From contig JAKANQ010000004.1 of assembly GCA_021812365.1 (NCBI GenBank), positions 1 through 47,341 of the forward strand: a DNA stretch of 47,341 nucleotides, written 5' to 3'. Each line of letters starts with the position of its first letter. Position 1 is the stretch's first letter. Shown one piece after another: positions 8,875 to 17,867 of this stretch. Under the pieces are notes generated by a model, which saw only the letters and a list, made by a program, of their open reading frames with translations, had not been told where the DNA came from and did not search any database. The position numbers and the translations under genes are program-made. Source of the DNA: a bacterium (GTDB lineage: Bacteria; Patescibacteriota; Minisyncoccia; UBA6257; GWB1-50-10).

Positions 8875-9660
8875 ATGAACAATAAAAAATTCGGACTTTC
8901 GGTGAGTGCGGTCATTATCTTCATCGGGCTCATGCTCGCGATAAAATTCGGCGGTGCCGGACTTTTGACCAAACTTCAAGGAACGAGTTCGGGCCCCGCG
9001 CTCATTCCGCTCATCACCGTTGCGGCGCTTTTGGACAGTCTTAATCCGTGCGCATTCTCCGTACTGCTTCTTACCATCGCCTTCCTTTTCAATATGGGGG
9101 AATCGCGCAAGAAGATATTGGCCGTAGGGGGTACTTATATATCGGGAATATTCGCGGTGTATGTCCTGATAGGACTCGGCATTTTGAGGACGCTTACATT
9201 TTTCAACATTCCCGGATTCATGCGGAAGGTTGCCGCGTTCATCATAATCATATTCGGTCTTTTGGATCTCATTAATTCATACTTTCCGTCATTTCCCATC
9301 AAACTTAAGATTCCCGCGTTCGCGCGCAAGCCGATTGCGGTCCTCATGAAGAAGGGTTCTTTAATTGCCTCCTTTATGCTCGGCGTATTTGTCGGACTCG
9401 TTCAATTTCCGTGCGTCGGCGGTCCGTATCTTTTGATACTAGGACTCTTGCACGATTCCCATTCGTATATGGACGGATTCGGATTATTGCTTTTCTATAA
9501 TCTCTTATTCCTCGTGCCTCTCATCGTGGTGCTCTTTATTGCCTCTAATCCCGTACTGCTTGAGAAAGTACAAACGCTCAAGAGCTCAAATTCGGGACGA
9601 ATGCGCTTTTTGACCGGTGTTGCAATGGTACTTTTGGGACTTCTTATATTCGTATTGTAG
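8875..9660 (+). CDS. CcdA/DsbD-like membrane protein
   Basis: Polytopic; DSLNPCAFSVLLLTIAFLFNMG and GLVQFPCVGGPYLLILGLL paired-Cys motifs. Confidence 0.75.
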   Translation: MNNKKFGLSVSAVIIFIGLMLAIKFGGAGLLTKLQGTSSGPALIPLITVAALLDSLNPCAFSVLLLTIAFLFNMGESRKKILAVGGTYISGIFAVYVLIGLGILRTLTFFNIPGFMRKVAAFIIIIFGLLDLINSYFPSFPIKLKIPAFARKPIAVLMKKGSLIASFMLGVFVGLVQFPCVGGPYLLILGLLHDSHSYMDGFGLLLFYNLLFLVPLIVVLFIASNPVLLEKVQTLKSSNSGRMRFLTGVAMVLLGLLIFVL

Positions 9661-9702
9661 TGTTGATTGCTCCTCGCGTATCTCGGGTGTAAAATATCCT
9701 TT

Positions 9703-10227
9703 ATGGACGAACACAAAATGGAACAGCTCATTGCGAAGGTAAACGAGCTGAAAAAAAGCGGTACTGTTGACTTGTCAGTGGAAGAAGACCTTTCCATTGC
9801 CATAATGAATTTAGTGAGTTTAGAGGAGCATTTTTTCTTTACGGGCGAAAAGACGAAGAAAGATGAATATTTCGACCTTCTCGCGGAGACTCGCGAGATA
9901 CGAAAGTCGCTTTTGAAGAGAATGATTGATTCTCACGAAGGGGAGACGTGGTGCATCTCGAAGCATCTCCTCGCGGCCTCAATGAGGCTTATGGAGGTTG
10001 GCACGAAGTTCAATGGCGATGGGAAGAAAGAAGAAGCGAAAGATATGTTCGATAAGGCATACCACATCTATTCGATGTTCTGGGCGCTTCGTTTGAAACT
10101 TATCGACCTTAGCAACGTGAAGAAGATTGATGACAATACGCTAAACGTGCGTGACAGCGAGGGGATGAAAAAACCTTGGGCGGTCGAGGATATCGTTGAA
10201 AAATTGGTAAATTGTTGCGATGAATAG
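9703..10227 (+). CDS. Hypothetical alpha-helical protein between redox genes
   Basis: Intact ORF with start at ATG 9703; overlaps the next start by 8 bp. Confidence 0.65.
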   Translation: MDEHKMEQLIAKVNELKKSGTVDLSVEEDLSIAIMNLVSLEEHFFFTGEKTKKDEYFDLLAETREIRKSLLKRMIDSHEGETWCISKHLLAASMRLMEVGTKFNGDGKKEEAKDMFDKAYHIYSMFWALRLKLIDLSNVKKIDDNTLNVRDSEGMKKPWAVEDIVEKLVNCCDE

Positions 10228-10618
10228 AGTAATAAAATATTTTGCATCCATTGTCGGCGTTCTTCTTGTGGGAATCCTTTTGGTTTGGGGATTGTGGAGC
10301 GTGACATGGCAGGAAAAGAAGCCGACTATCAACATTCCCGCGTTCGCGCAGTGTTTGGCGGATAAGAAGGTGACGATGTACGGCGCGTACTGGTGCCAGC
10401 ACTGCCAGAATCAGAAGGCGTTGTTCGGAGATGCCTTCAAGCTCGTGCCGTATGTGGAGTGCACTGAAAATACCAAGTTGTGCACCGAGAAGAGCATAGA
10501 AGGTTTTCCCACGTGGCTCGTGCCTGACGGGAGGGGGGGTATGACAAAATTGGAAGGTGAGCAGACATTCGATGAACTCGCAAGGGCGAGCGGGTGTACG
10601 CTTATTCCCGCAAAGTAA
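10220..10618 (+). CDS. Membrane-anchored thioredoxin-like protein resembling the VKOR-associated Trx domain
   Basis: N-terminal TM; FAQCLADKKVTMYGAYWCQHCQNQKALFGDAFKLVPYVEC...GFPTWLVPDG. Confidence 0.8.
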   Translation: MNRVIKYFASIVGVLLVGILLVWGLWSVTWQEKKPTINIPAFAQCLADKKVTMYGAYWCQHCQNQKALFGDAFKLVPYVECTENTKLCTEKSIEGFPTWLVPDGRGGMTKLEGEQTFDELARASGCTLIPAK

Positions 10619-10621
10619 TGG

Positions 10622-10653
10622 AAAGAATCGCTCCGAGAACGGAGCGATTCTTT
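10622..10653 (+). terminator. Rho-independent terminator
   Basis: aaagaatcgctccgagaacggagcgattcttt. Confidence 0.8.
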
Positions 10654-10680
10654 AATAACATGCTAGAATTAGCATAACGT

Positions 10681-11958
10681 ATGAAAATAAAGAATTTTCA
10701 CGACCTTGCTCAAAGCAAAGAAAGAGAGGTCGCGCTTATGATCGCGGAGACCGCGCTCCAGGCCATAGATACTAAGAGCGTGATGGAGAAAAATCTCGTA
10801 TTTAAGAATGAGGCTCTTTTTGTCGGCGGGAAATACGTGCCATTACAGAACATTGACCGCATATTCGTGGTAGGTGTGGGAAAGTGTTCCGTGGACGCGG
10901 CTTCCGTGGTGGAAAATGTGCTGGGTACCCGCATTACCGATGGCGTGGTGCTCTGCATAGGCGAGAAAAAACTCATCAAAATGAAGACATATTGCGGTAC
11001 GCATCCTTTTCCATCCCTTATCAATGTAGAAGCGACGGGGGAGATAATAAAGATGCTTTCGGGCATGACCGAGCGCGACCTTGTGCTCTTTCTTATTTCG
11101 GGCGGTGGCTCGACCTTGTTATGCCAGCCTCAGGAGATGACGTGCGAGAACGAGAAGGATATATTGCAAATTCTTTTTGAGAAGGGTGCCACTATTGAAG
11201 AGATAAATATCTTGCGCAAGCACATTTCTCTCGCGCGCGGTGGATTTCTCGCAAAGCACGCATTTCCCGCGAAAGTCATCTCGCTCATATTTTCCGATGT
11301 TCCCGGAAATGATTTGGAGTTCATCGCTTCGGGCCCTACGGTAAAAGACAATACTACCATTTCCGACGCAAAGAGAATCTTGGAAAAATATGGTATCGCG
11401 GATAAGGTGGTTGAATCCTCATTGATAGAAACGCCGAAGGAAGACAAGTATTTCAAGAATGTGTGGAATTTGATAGTGGTGTCGAATGAAATCGCGCTTC
11501 ATTCGATGGAAGAGAAGGCGCGAGAGTTGGGATTTACGCCCATCATCAAAACAGCCATGCTCACGGGTGAGGCGCGTGAAGTCGCAAAATCCGTACTCAA
11601 CGAATTGGAACTTGCGCCGCCCCATACCGTACTTCTTTACGGGGGTGAGACAACGGTAACGGTAGAGAAGGAGGGAAAGGGAGGCCGCGGATTGGAATTC
11701 GTGTTGAGCGCGTGTCGGACCATCCGCGCGGGAGAATTGGTGATGTCGGTTGCGTCCGATGGCAGAGATAACACGGAATTTGCCGGCGCACTTTGTGATA
11801 TAATGACTAAGGAAAAAGCGCGAACATTCGGATTGGACATCGAGCAGTACCTAGAGGACAATCTTTCATTCAAATTTTTTGATAATGTAGGAGATTATCT
11901 TATGACGGGACTCACAGGATCAAATGTTTCCGACCTTATTATTTGCATAAAACTTTAA
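10681..11958 (+). CDS. Glycerate 2-kinase (MOFRL/DUF4147 family)
   Basis: VGVGKCSVDAA, FLISGGGSTLLCQP, ASGPTVKDNTT, LYGGETTVTVEKEGKGGRGLEFVLS, SVASDGRDNTEFAGA. Confidence 0.85.
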   Translation: MKIKNFHDLAQSKEREVALMIAETALQAIDTKSVMEKNLVFKNEALFVGGKYVPLQNIDRIFVVGVGKCSVDAASVVENVLGTRITDGVVLCIGEKKLIKMKTYCGTHPFPSLINVEATGEIIKMLSGMTERDLVLFLISGGGSTLLCQPQEMTCENEKDILQILFEKGATIEEINILRKHISLARGGFLAKHAFPAKVISLIFSDVPGNDLEFIASGPTVKDNTTISDAKRILEKYGIADKVVESSLIETPKEDKYFKNVWNLIVVSNEIALHSMEEKARELGFTPIIKTAMLTGEAREVAKSVLNELELAPPHTVLLYGGETTVTVEKEGKGGRGLEFVLSACRTIRAGELVMSVASDGRDNTEFAGALCDIMTKEKARTFGLDIEQYLEDNLSFKFFDNVGDYLMTGLTGSNVSDLIICIKL

Positions 11959-11965
11959 TTTAAAA

Positions 11966-14422
11966 ATGGCCAAAGGAAAAAATACTCAATTCATCAGGTG
12001 GTTCAGCGAAACAAGAATCGAAGATGTTCCTCTCGTGGGGGGTAAGAACGCGGCGCTTGGGGAGATGTATTCTATGCTGGTCCCGCTTGGCGTGAACGTG
12101 CCCGATGGATTCGCGCTTACGGCGGATGCATATCGCTATTTTTTTGAGCAGACGGGTCTTGATAAGGAGATTCGTGAGATACTTTCCGATCTTGATACGC
12201 ACGATATGCATAATTTGCAGGTGCGAGGCGCGAAAGTCCGCGCTGCTGTGGTAAGAGCGGAACTTCCCAAAGACCTGAAAGAGCTTATCGCAAAAGCGTA
12301 TGCGGAATTGGAGAAGAAGTATGGCAAGAATATCGATGTGGCGGTACGTTCATCGGCAACCGCGGAAGACTTGCCGGGAGCTTCATTTGCAGGGCAGCAG
12401 GAAACATATCTCAATGTGCGCGGCGTGGGAGATGTCATCCATTTTACGAGAAAGTGCATTGCTTCTCTCTTCACCAATCGTGCCATTTCCTACCGCGCGG
12501 ATAAAGGATTCTCTCATTTTGATACCGCGCTTTCCGTGGGAATCCAGCGCATGGTCCGCTCCGATCTTGCGGCATCGGGCGTTGCGTTCACCATTGATAC
12601 GGAGACGGGTTTCGATAAGGTGGTGGTCATCAACGGTATTTACGGACTTGGAGAATTTATCGTGCAGGGAAAGGTGATTCCTGACGAATTCGTCATATTC
12701 AAACCAACATTGGAGAAAGGATTTAATCCTATCATTTCGAAAGAACTTGGGAGAAAGAATATAAAGCTCGTGTATTCTTTGTTCGGCACCAAACAAAAGA
12801 GCGTTTCCGCGCGCGATGAAGAAAAATTCTGTTTGACCGATGCGGAGGCGGAAAAGCTCGCAAAGTGGTGTGTTCAGGTTGAAAATCATTTTTCACAAAA
12901 AGCGGGCCATTATCGGCCAATGGATATTGAGTGGGCAAAGGATGGGAAGACCGGCGAACTTTTTATCGTGCAAGCGCGACCCGAAACGATTCATGCGGGC
13001 GAGGATAAGAATGTATCGAGAGAGTATCGCCTTGGCAAGCGGAGCAATGTATTACTGCATGGAATCGCAGTGGGCGCAAAAGTGGGAGCCGGAAAAGTTC
13101 GCATCTTGCACGATGCGAAACATATTGGCTCGTTCAAGAAGGGCGAGGTGCTTGTCACGGAGATAACCGATCCCGATTGGGAGCCTATCATGAAGATAGC
13201 GTCCGCAATCGTTACCGATAAAGGGGGGCGTACGTCGCATGCGGCAATCGTCTCGCGCGAACTCGGTATTCCCTGCATCGTCGGTTCGAAGAACGCAACG
13301 CGTCTTTTGAAGAACGGCGAGGAGGTTACCGTCGATTGTTCATCGGGCGAGGTGGGTAATGTGTATTCGGGCATTTTGCCGTTTGAGGTTGTGGAGCATC
13401 GCTTGGACGAACTTCCAAAGACGAAAACGAAGATAATGGTGAACATCGGCTCTCCCGATGAGGCATTCAAGAATCATTATCTGCCCGTGAAAGGAGTCGG
13501 ATTGGGAAGATTGGAATTCATCATCGCGTCGCATATCCGCATTCATCCGAACGCGCTCATAGATTACAAAAAATTGAAGCATGGCAAGCAGACCCCCGCC
13601 ATACGGAAGATAATCCGCGAAATCGACGCGCTCACGGAAGGGTATGAAAATAAGGAGCATTATTATGTGGACCAATTGGCGCGCGGTATCGCAAAGGTGG
13701 GAGCCGCGTTCTATCCGAATGAGGTCATCATCCGCTTCTCCGATTTCAAGACGAATGAGTACAGTAAGCTCATTGGCGGTGAGCTCTATGAACCGCAGGA
13801 AGAAAACCCGATGCTTGGATGGCGCGGTGCTTCGCGATATTATGACCCCAAATTCAAGAAAGCATTCGGACTCGAGGTAGTGGCACTAAAGCGAGTAAGA
13901 GAAGATATGGGCCTTACGAATGTGGTTCCCATGGTTCCATTCTGTCGAACGCCTGAGGAGGGGCGGAAGGTGCTCGATGCGATGGCGGAACACGGACTTA
14001 GCCGAGCTGACGATAAGAAGCTTAAAACGTATGTGATGTGCGAGATTCCTTCCAATATTCTCCTCGCGGATGAATTTTTGGAGATATTTGATGGAATGTC
14101 CATCGGCTCAAACGATCTGACTCAGCTCACGCTTGGACTCGATAGAGATTCGGGAATTGTCACGCATATTGCGAATGAGAATAATCCCGCGGTCAAAAAA
14201 CTCGTGTCGGAAATCATCCATAAGTGCAAGGAGAAGAAAAAATATATCGGTATTTGCGGACAAGCTCCTTCGGATTATCCCGACTTCGCGCGCTTCCTCG
14301 TGAAAGAGGGTATTGAGAGTATGTCATTGAATCCGGACACGGTGATAAAGATAATCACGGAGCTCGGCAAGAAAGAGCGGAAGCCGCGCGCATCTCGTGC
14401 CGCGAAGAAAGAGAATGAGTAG
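11966..14422 (+). CDS. ppsA: Phosphoenolpyruvate synthase
   Basis: VPLVGGKNAALGEM, AVRSSATAEDLPGASFAGQQETYLNV, TDKGGRTSHAAIVSRELGIPCIVG, SIGSNDLTQLTLGLDRDS. Confidence 0.93.
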   Translation: MAKGKNTQFIRWFSETRIEDVPLVGGKNAALGEMYSMLVPLGVNVPDGFALTADAYRYFFEQTGLDKEIREILSDLDTHDMHNLQVRGAKVRAAVVRAELPKDLKELIAKAYAELEKKYGKNIDVAVRSSATAEDLPGASFAGQQETYLNVRGVGDVIHFTRKCIASLFTNRAISYRADKGFSHFDTALSVGIQRMVRSDLAASGVAFTIDTETGFDKVVVINGIYGLGEFIVQGKVIPDEFVIFKPTLEKGFNPIISKELGRKNIKLVYSLFGTKQKSVSARDEEKFCLTDAEAEKLAKWCVQVENHFSQKAGHYRPMDIEWAKDGKTGELFIVQARPETIHAGEDKNVSREYRLGKRSNVLLHGIAVGAKVGAGKVRILHDAKHIGSFKKGEVLVTEITDPDWEPIMKIASAIVTDKGGRTSHAAIVSRELGIPCIVGSKNATRLLKNGEEVTVDCSSGEVGNVYSGILPFEVVEHRLDELPKTKTKIMVNIGSPDEAFKNHYLPVKGVGLGRLEFIIASHIRIHPNALIDYKKLKHGKQTPAIRKIIREIDALTEGYENKEHYYVDQLARGIAKVGAAFYPNEVIIRFSDFKTNEYSKLIGGELYEPQEENPMLGWRGASRYYDPKFKKAFGLEVVALKRVREDMGLTNVVPMVPFCRTPEEGRKVLDAMAEHGLSRADDKKLKTYVMCEIPSNILLADEFLEIFDGMSIGSNDLTQLTLGLDRDSGIVTHIANENNPAVKKLVSEIIHKCKEKKKYIGICGQAPSDYPDFARFLVKEGIESMSLNPDTVIKIITELGKKERKPRASRAAKKENE

Positions 14423-14425
14423 GTA

Positions 14426-14451
14426 AAAGCGCCCTTCGGGGCGCTTTCCTT
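14426..14451 (+). terminator. Rho-independent terminator
   Basis: aaagcgcccttcggggcgctttcctt. Confidence 0.7.
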
Positions 14452-14508
14452 GAATAATGCCGCGATTTGTGGTATTTTCCTGATTGGCTTTTTAACATAG
14501 GAGAGTCT

Positions 14509-14859
14509 ATGAAATATCGAGAGGTGCGAATGTTTAGGTGTGTGGTGTGCGGTCGTGCTCACATCACAGAGAACAGAGAGGTCATAGCACCAGATTATGT
14601 ACCTGAAGAGAGTTTTAATTGCGACCTGAACAAGTATTCCGACGTGAAGATCGTCGGTGGCGTGCTTTTCAAGAAGAGGGCGGCTCTCGCGTGGGCGCGG
14701 AATGCTCAGCTCGCGTGGGGAAACACTCCTCATGCCGGCATCTGCACCGAGTGCTATTGGGGCGACGCCATTCAGCGCATGCTTCCGTACATCAAGGACG
14801 ATTTGGATGGACGGCCCGCAACGCTTTCCGGCAAGTCCTCAGAAATGATCGCTATTTAG
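14509..14859 (+). CDS. Small hypothetical protein with two CxxC motifs (zinc-ribbon-like)
   Basis: FRCVVCGRAHIT...GICTECYWGDAI; start placed at ATG 14509 behind taggagag. Confidence 0.65.
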   Translation: MKYREVRMFRCVVCGRAHITENREVIAPDYVPEESFNCDLNKYSDVKIVGGVLFKKRAALAWARNAQLAWGNTPHAGICTECYWGDAIQRMLPYIKDDLDGRPATLSGKSSEMIAI

Positions 14860-14867
14860 ATATATAT

Positions 14868-14891
14868 CCCCGCATCCGTGCGGGGTTTTTT
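14868..14891 (+). terminator. Rho-independent terminator
   Basis: ccccgcatccgtgcggggtttttt. Confidence 0.8.
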
Positions 14892-14918
14892 GTTGATTGT
14901 GTGGTAAAATGAGGTGGT

Positions 14919-15923
14919 ATGAAAATAGGATTTTTTGAGCTGGAGGGATGGGAGGAAAAGATCATACGGGAAAAGTTCAAGGAACATGAACTGCGTTTCA
15001 GTAACGAAAAAGTCTCGCCGGAAAGCCTTCCTACTCAGTTTGATTTCGATGTGATCTGCGTGTTCGTGAACTCCCATCTTACCGCGGATGTCATTGCAAG
15101 GTTTCCTAATTTGAAACTTATCGCCACGCGTTCAACGGGGTTCGACCATATTGATGTTCCCACATGCACCGCGAAGGGAATAAAGGTGGCGTATGTGCCG
15201 GGATATGGCGACAATACTGTCGCCGAATTCGCGTTTGGCCATATATTGAATCTCACGCGAAAGCTCTATCAGGCCATCGACCGAACGAAAAATTTCGAGG
15301 AGTTCTCATTCACGGGCCTTCGAGGGTTTGATTTGAAGGGAAAGACCATTGGTGTTATCGGCACGGGCCGCATTGGAAAAGAGACCATAAAGATAGCGAA
15401 AGGATTCGATATGAACGTAGTCGCATATGACCCGTTTCCGAACGCGGAGGCCGCAGCAACTCTTGGATTTACCTATATGTCCCTTGAGAATCTTTTGGGT
15501 CAGTCGGATATAATCACTATCCATACGCCGCTTAACGAAAGCACGAAGCATTTGATAAATAAAAATACCGTAAAGTTCATAAAACGCGGCGCGTATCTTA
15601 TAAATACCGCGCGCGGCGCGATTGTGGAAACAGACGCGCTTGTATTGGCGCTTATGGATGGCACGCTCGGCGGCGCGGGTCTTGATGTGCTTGAGGAAGA
15701 AGAGGATATAAAAGATGAGATGAGGCTTTTAGGCGAGTCGGAGATTCACGCGGAGCGCGTACGCATGATGCTCACGAATCACGCGCTTATGAAGATGTCG
15801 AATGTATTCATCACTCCGCATACCGCGTTCAATACGAAGGAGGCGATGGAGAGAATTTTAAATACTACCATTGAGAATATATCGGGCTTCATCGGCGGTA
15901 CGCTCAAGAATCTGGTTCCATGA
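14919..15923 (+). CDS. D-isomer-specific 2-hydroxyacid dehydrogenase (D-lactate dehydrogenase-like)
   Basis: GKTIGVIGTGRIGKETIKIAKGFDMNVVAYDP; HTPLNESTKHLINKNTVKFIKRGAYLINTARGAIVET. Confidence 0.9.
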   Translation: MKIGFFELEGWEEKIIREKFKEHELRFSNEKVSPESLPTQFDFDVICVFVNSHLTADVIARFPNLKLIATRSTGFDHIDVPTCTAKGIKVAYVPGYGDNTVAEFAFGHILNLTRKLYQAIDRTKNFEEFSFTGLRGFDLKGKTIGVIGTGRIGKETIKIAKGFDMNVVAYDPFPNAEAAATLGFTYMSLENLLGQSDIITIHTPLNESTKHLINKNTVKFIKRGAYLINTARGAIVETDALVLALMDGTLGGAGLDVLEEEEDIKDEMRLLGESEIHAERVRMMLTNHALMKMSNVFITPHTAFNTKEAMERILNTTIENISGFIGGTLKNLVP

Positions 15924-16594
15924 CGCAAGAGATACGATATGTATGGGTGGGAATAGTGCCGAGAATATTTTTCTTGGCGCTCTTTCTTATTGCCGCGATA
16001 CGCTACGCGATGAGGAACCGCGAGCATCAGCCGCTCGTATTCAAGGCCATTACCTATAAACGGCTTATCTGGTCAGCCATCTTTTTCAAAATCGGATTTG
16101 CAGGAGTGCTCACTCTATTGCAGTACGTCCTTTGGAAGGGGGGCGGATTAGGAAAATTATTCCTGCACGAGGGATTGAGCTCCTCTCTTCCGATTCCGCT
16201 TATTCATCTGTTTCCTTGGATATTCAAGTCTTCTCTCGGCTATTTCATATTTTATTCGCTCCAGCGATTTTGGCTCAATACATTTCTTTCGCTTTTTGTC
16301 GCCTGGCTTTTCTATCACTTTCTCATACTTTTAAAGCGATACAAGGAACGCTTTTTCGAGGAAGGGGAGGTGGAACTCGGGTATCTTATGGCGCTTATTG
16401 TCGGGTGGCCGTTCTTCATCTTGTTCGTTCCTATGGGATTTTTGTTTGTGGTATTCGTATCGATATTCCGCCTCATTTTTTTCAAAGAAGCATACACTAC
16501 GCTCGGGTGGCCGTTCATTTTGGGCGCTTTTACGGCATTTTTGTTCGGTGGTATGCTCATGCCCCTTCTTAGGTTATCTGTTTTCTCCATATAG
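15920..16594 (+). CDS. Hypothetical multi-pass membrane protein
   Basis: Several hydrophobic segments; overlaps upstream stop by 4 bp. Confidence 0.65.
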   Translation: MTQEIRYVWVGIVPRIFFLALFLIAAIRYAMRNREHQPLVFKAITYKRLIWSAIFFKIGFAGVLTLLQYVLWKGGGLGKLFLHEGLSSSLPIPLIHLFPWIFKSSLGYFIFYSLQRFWLNTFLSLFVAWLFYHFLILLKRYKERFFEEGEVELGYLMALIVGWPFFILFVPMGFLFVVFVSIFRLIFFKEAYTTLGWPFILGAFTAFLFGGMLMPLLRLSVFSI

Positions 16595-16627
16595 GCATTG
16601 AGAAATGGTTCCGTGTATAATGAACGT

Positions 16628-17116
16628 ATGGAATCAATTCAAGAGAAAAAGAAGGTTTCCCCGAAAGATGTATTCATGCATCTTCTCGCAATCGTCACGC
16701 TCTATGTGAGCGCGGTCACATTGTTAGTATTGCTTTTCCAATTCATAGATATTGCGTTTCCCGACGTTCTTACGGGAGGATATTATGCGTTGCAGGGCGC
16801 TTATTCCACGATTCGATTCTCCATCGCCACGCTCCTCGTGGTCTTTCCTGTCTATCTTTTTACAATGCGCTTTTTGAATAGGAGCTATGAGGCTAATCCC
16901 ACGAAGCGCGACTTGAGGATACGGAAGTGGCTCATCTATTTCACGTTGTTTGTCGTGGCACTTGTCGTGATAGGTGATCTTGTGGCACTCATCAACAGTT
17001 TTTTGGGAGGCGAGATAACCACGCGTTTCTCATTGAAGGCTCTCTCGATTCTTTTTGTCACGGGTTCGATATTCTTCTACTATTTCGCGGACATCAAAAA
17101 GCACAACACCGAATAA
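16628..17116 (+). CDS. Multi-pass membrane protein (DUF5671-like)
   Basis: SPKDVFMHLLAIVTLYVSAVTLLVLLFQFIDIAFPD; start placed at ATG 16628. Confidence 0.7.
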   Translation: MESIQEKKKVSPKDVFMHLLAIVTLYVSAVTLLVLLFQFIDIAFPDVLTGGYYALQGAYSTIRFSIATLLVVFPVYLFTMRFLNRSYEANPTKRDLRIRKWLIYFTLFVVALVVIGDLVALINSFLGGEITTRFSLKALSILFVTGSIFFYYFADIKKHNTE

Positions 17117-17117
17117 T

Positions 17118-17570
17118 ATGAGATATTTCGTATACGGGATAATCGGAGTGGTTGTAGCGGCCATCGTTGCCGGATTTGTGATAGTCGGCTCTCCGAACGA
17201 AGAGCGAATGAGGAGATTCGATGAGCAGCGTGCGAACGATCTCCAAGGGTTGCAGTATGAGATAGTGAACTATTGGCAGGCGAAGGATAAGCTTCCCGAA
17301 ACGCTCACTGCCATACAAGATGACATCCGTGGTATTCGCGTACCGACCGATCCCGAGACGGGGGCGGCATATGAGTATGCGATAAAAGGAAATCTGGAAT
17401 TTGAATTGTGCGCCACCTTCAAAAGAGTGAGCAATGAGACGAATCCTCAGGTGGTGAGGCCTATTGGATTGTACGGAGGCACGAATGAAAATTGGCAACA
17501 TGGCGCGGGGAGGACGTGTTTTACAAGGACCATTGATAAGGATCTCTATCCTCCTTTGAACAAACAATAA
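17118..17570 (+). CDS. Hypothetical single-TM protein (pilin/secretion-like small protein)
   Basis: MRYFVYGIIGVVVAAIVAGFVIVGSPNEERMRRFDEQRANDLQGLQYEIVNYW. Confidence 0.65.
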   Translation: MRYFVYGIIGVVVAAIVAGFVIVGSPNEERMRRFDEQRANDLQGLQYEIVNYWQAKDKLPETLTAIQDDIRGIRVPTDPETGAAYEYAIKGNLEFELCATFKRVSNETNPQVVRPIGLYGGTNENWQHGAGRTCFTRTIDKDLYPPLNKQ

Positions 17571-17583
17571 TTTCGCGGGTTCA

Positions 17584-17805
17584 ATGAAGATACTTGTCAC
17601 CGCAAAACCCGGAGCTAAAACGGAAAAAGTTGAAAAATTAGGCGATAATCATTTCGCGGTGTTCGTGAAGGAAAGAGCGAAAGAGGGGGAGGCGAACAAA
17701 GCGATTGAGAAGGCGCTTGCAAACTATTTTGGCGTAAAGCCATATGAAGTTGAGATAGTATCAGGGCATATGGCGAAAAATAAGCTTGTGGAGATAGTCG
17801 AATAA
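17584..17805 (+). CDS. DUF167/YggU family protein
   Basis: MKILVTAKPGAKTEKVEKLGDNHFAVFVKERAKEGEANKAIEKALANYFGV. Confidence 0.9.
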   Translation: MKILVTAKPGAKTEKVEKLGDNHFAVFVKERAKEGEANKAIEKALANYFGVKPYEVEIVSGHMAKNKLVEIVE

Positions 17806-17867
17806 TCGCGCGTAGTGAAAGCCTTGCGGAACGGAAGTGCTCACTCTATGATGAGGGCCAATACCAT

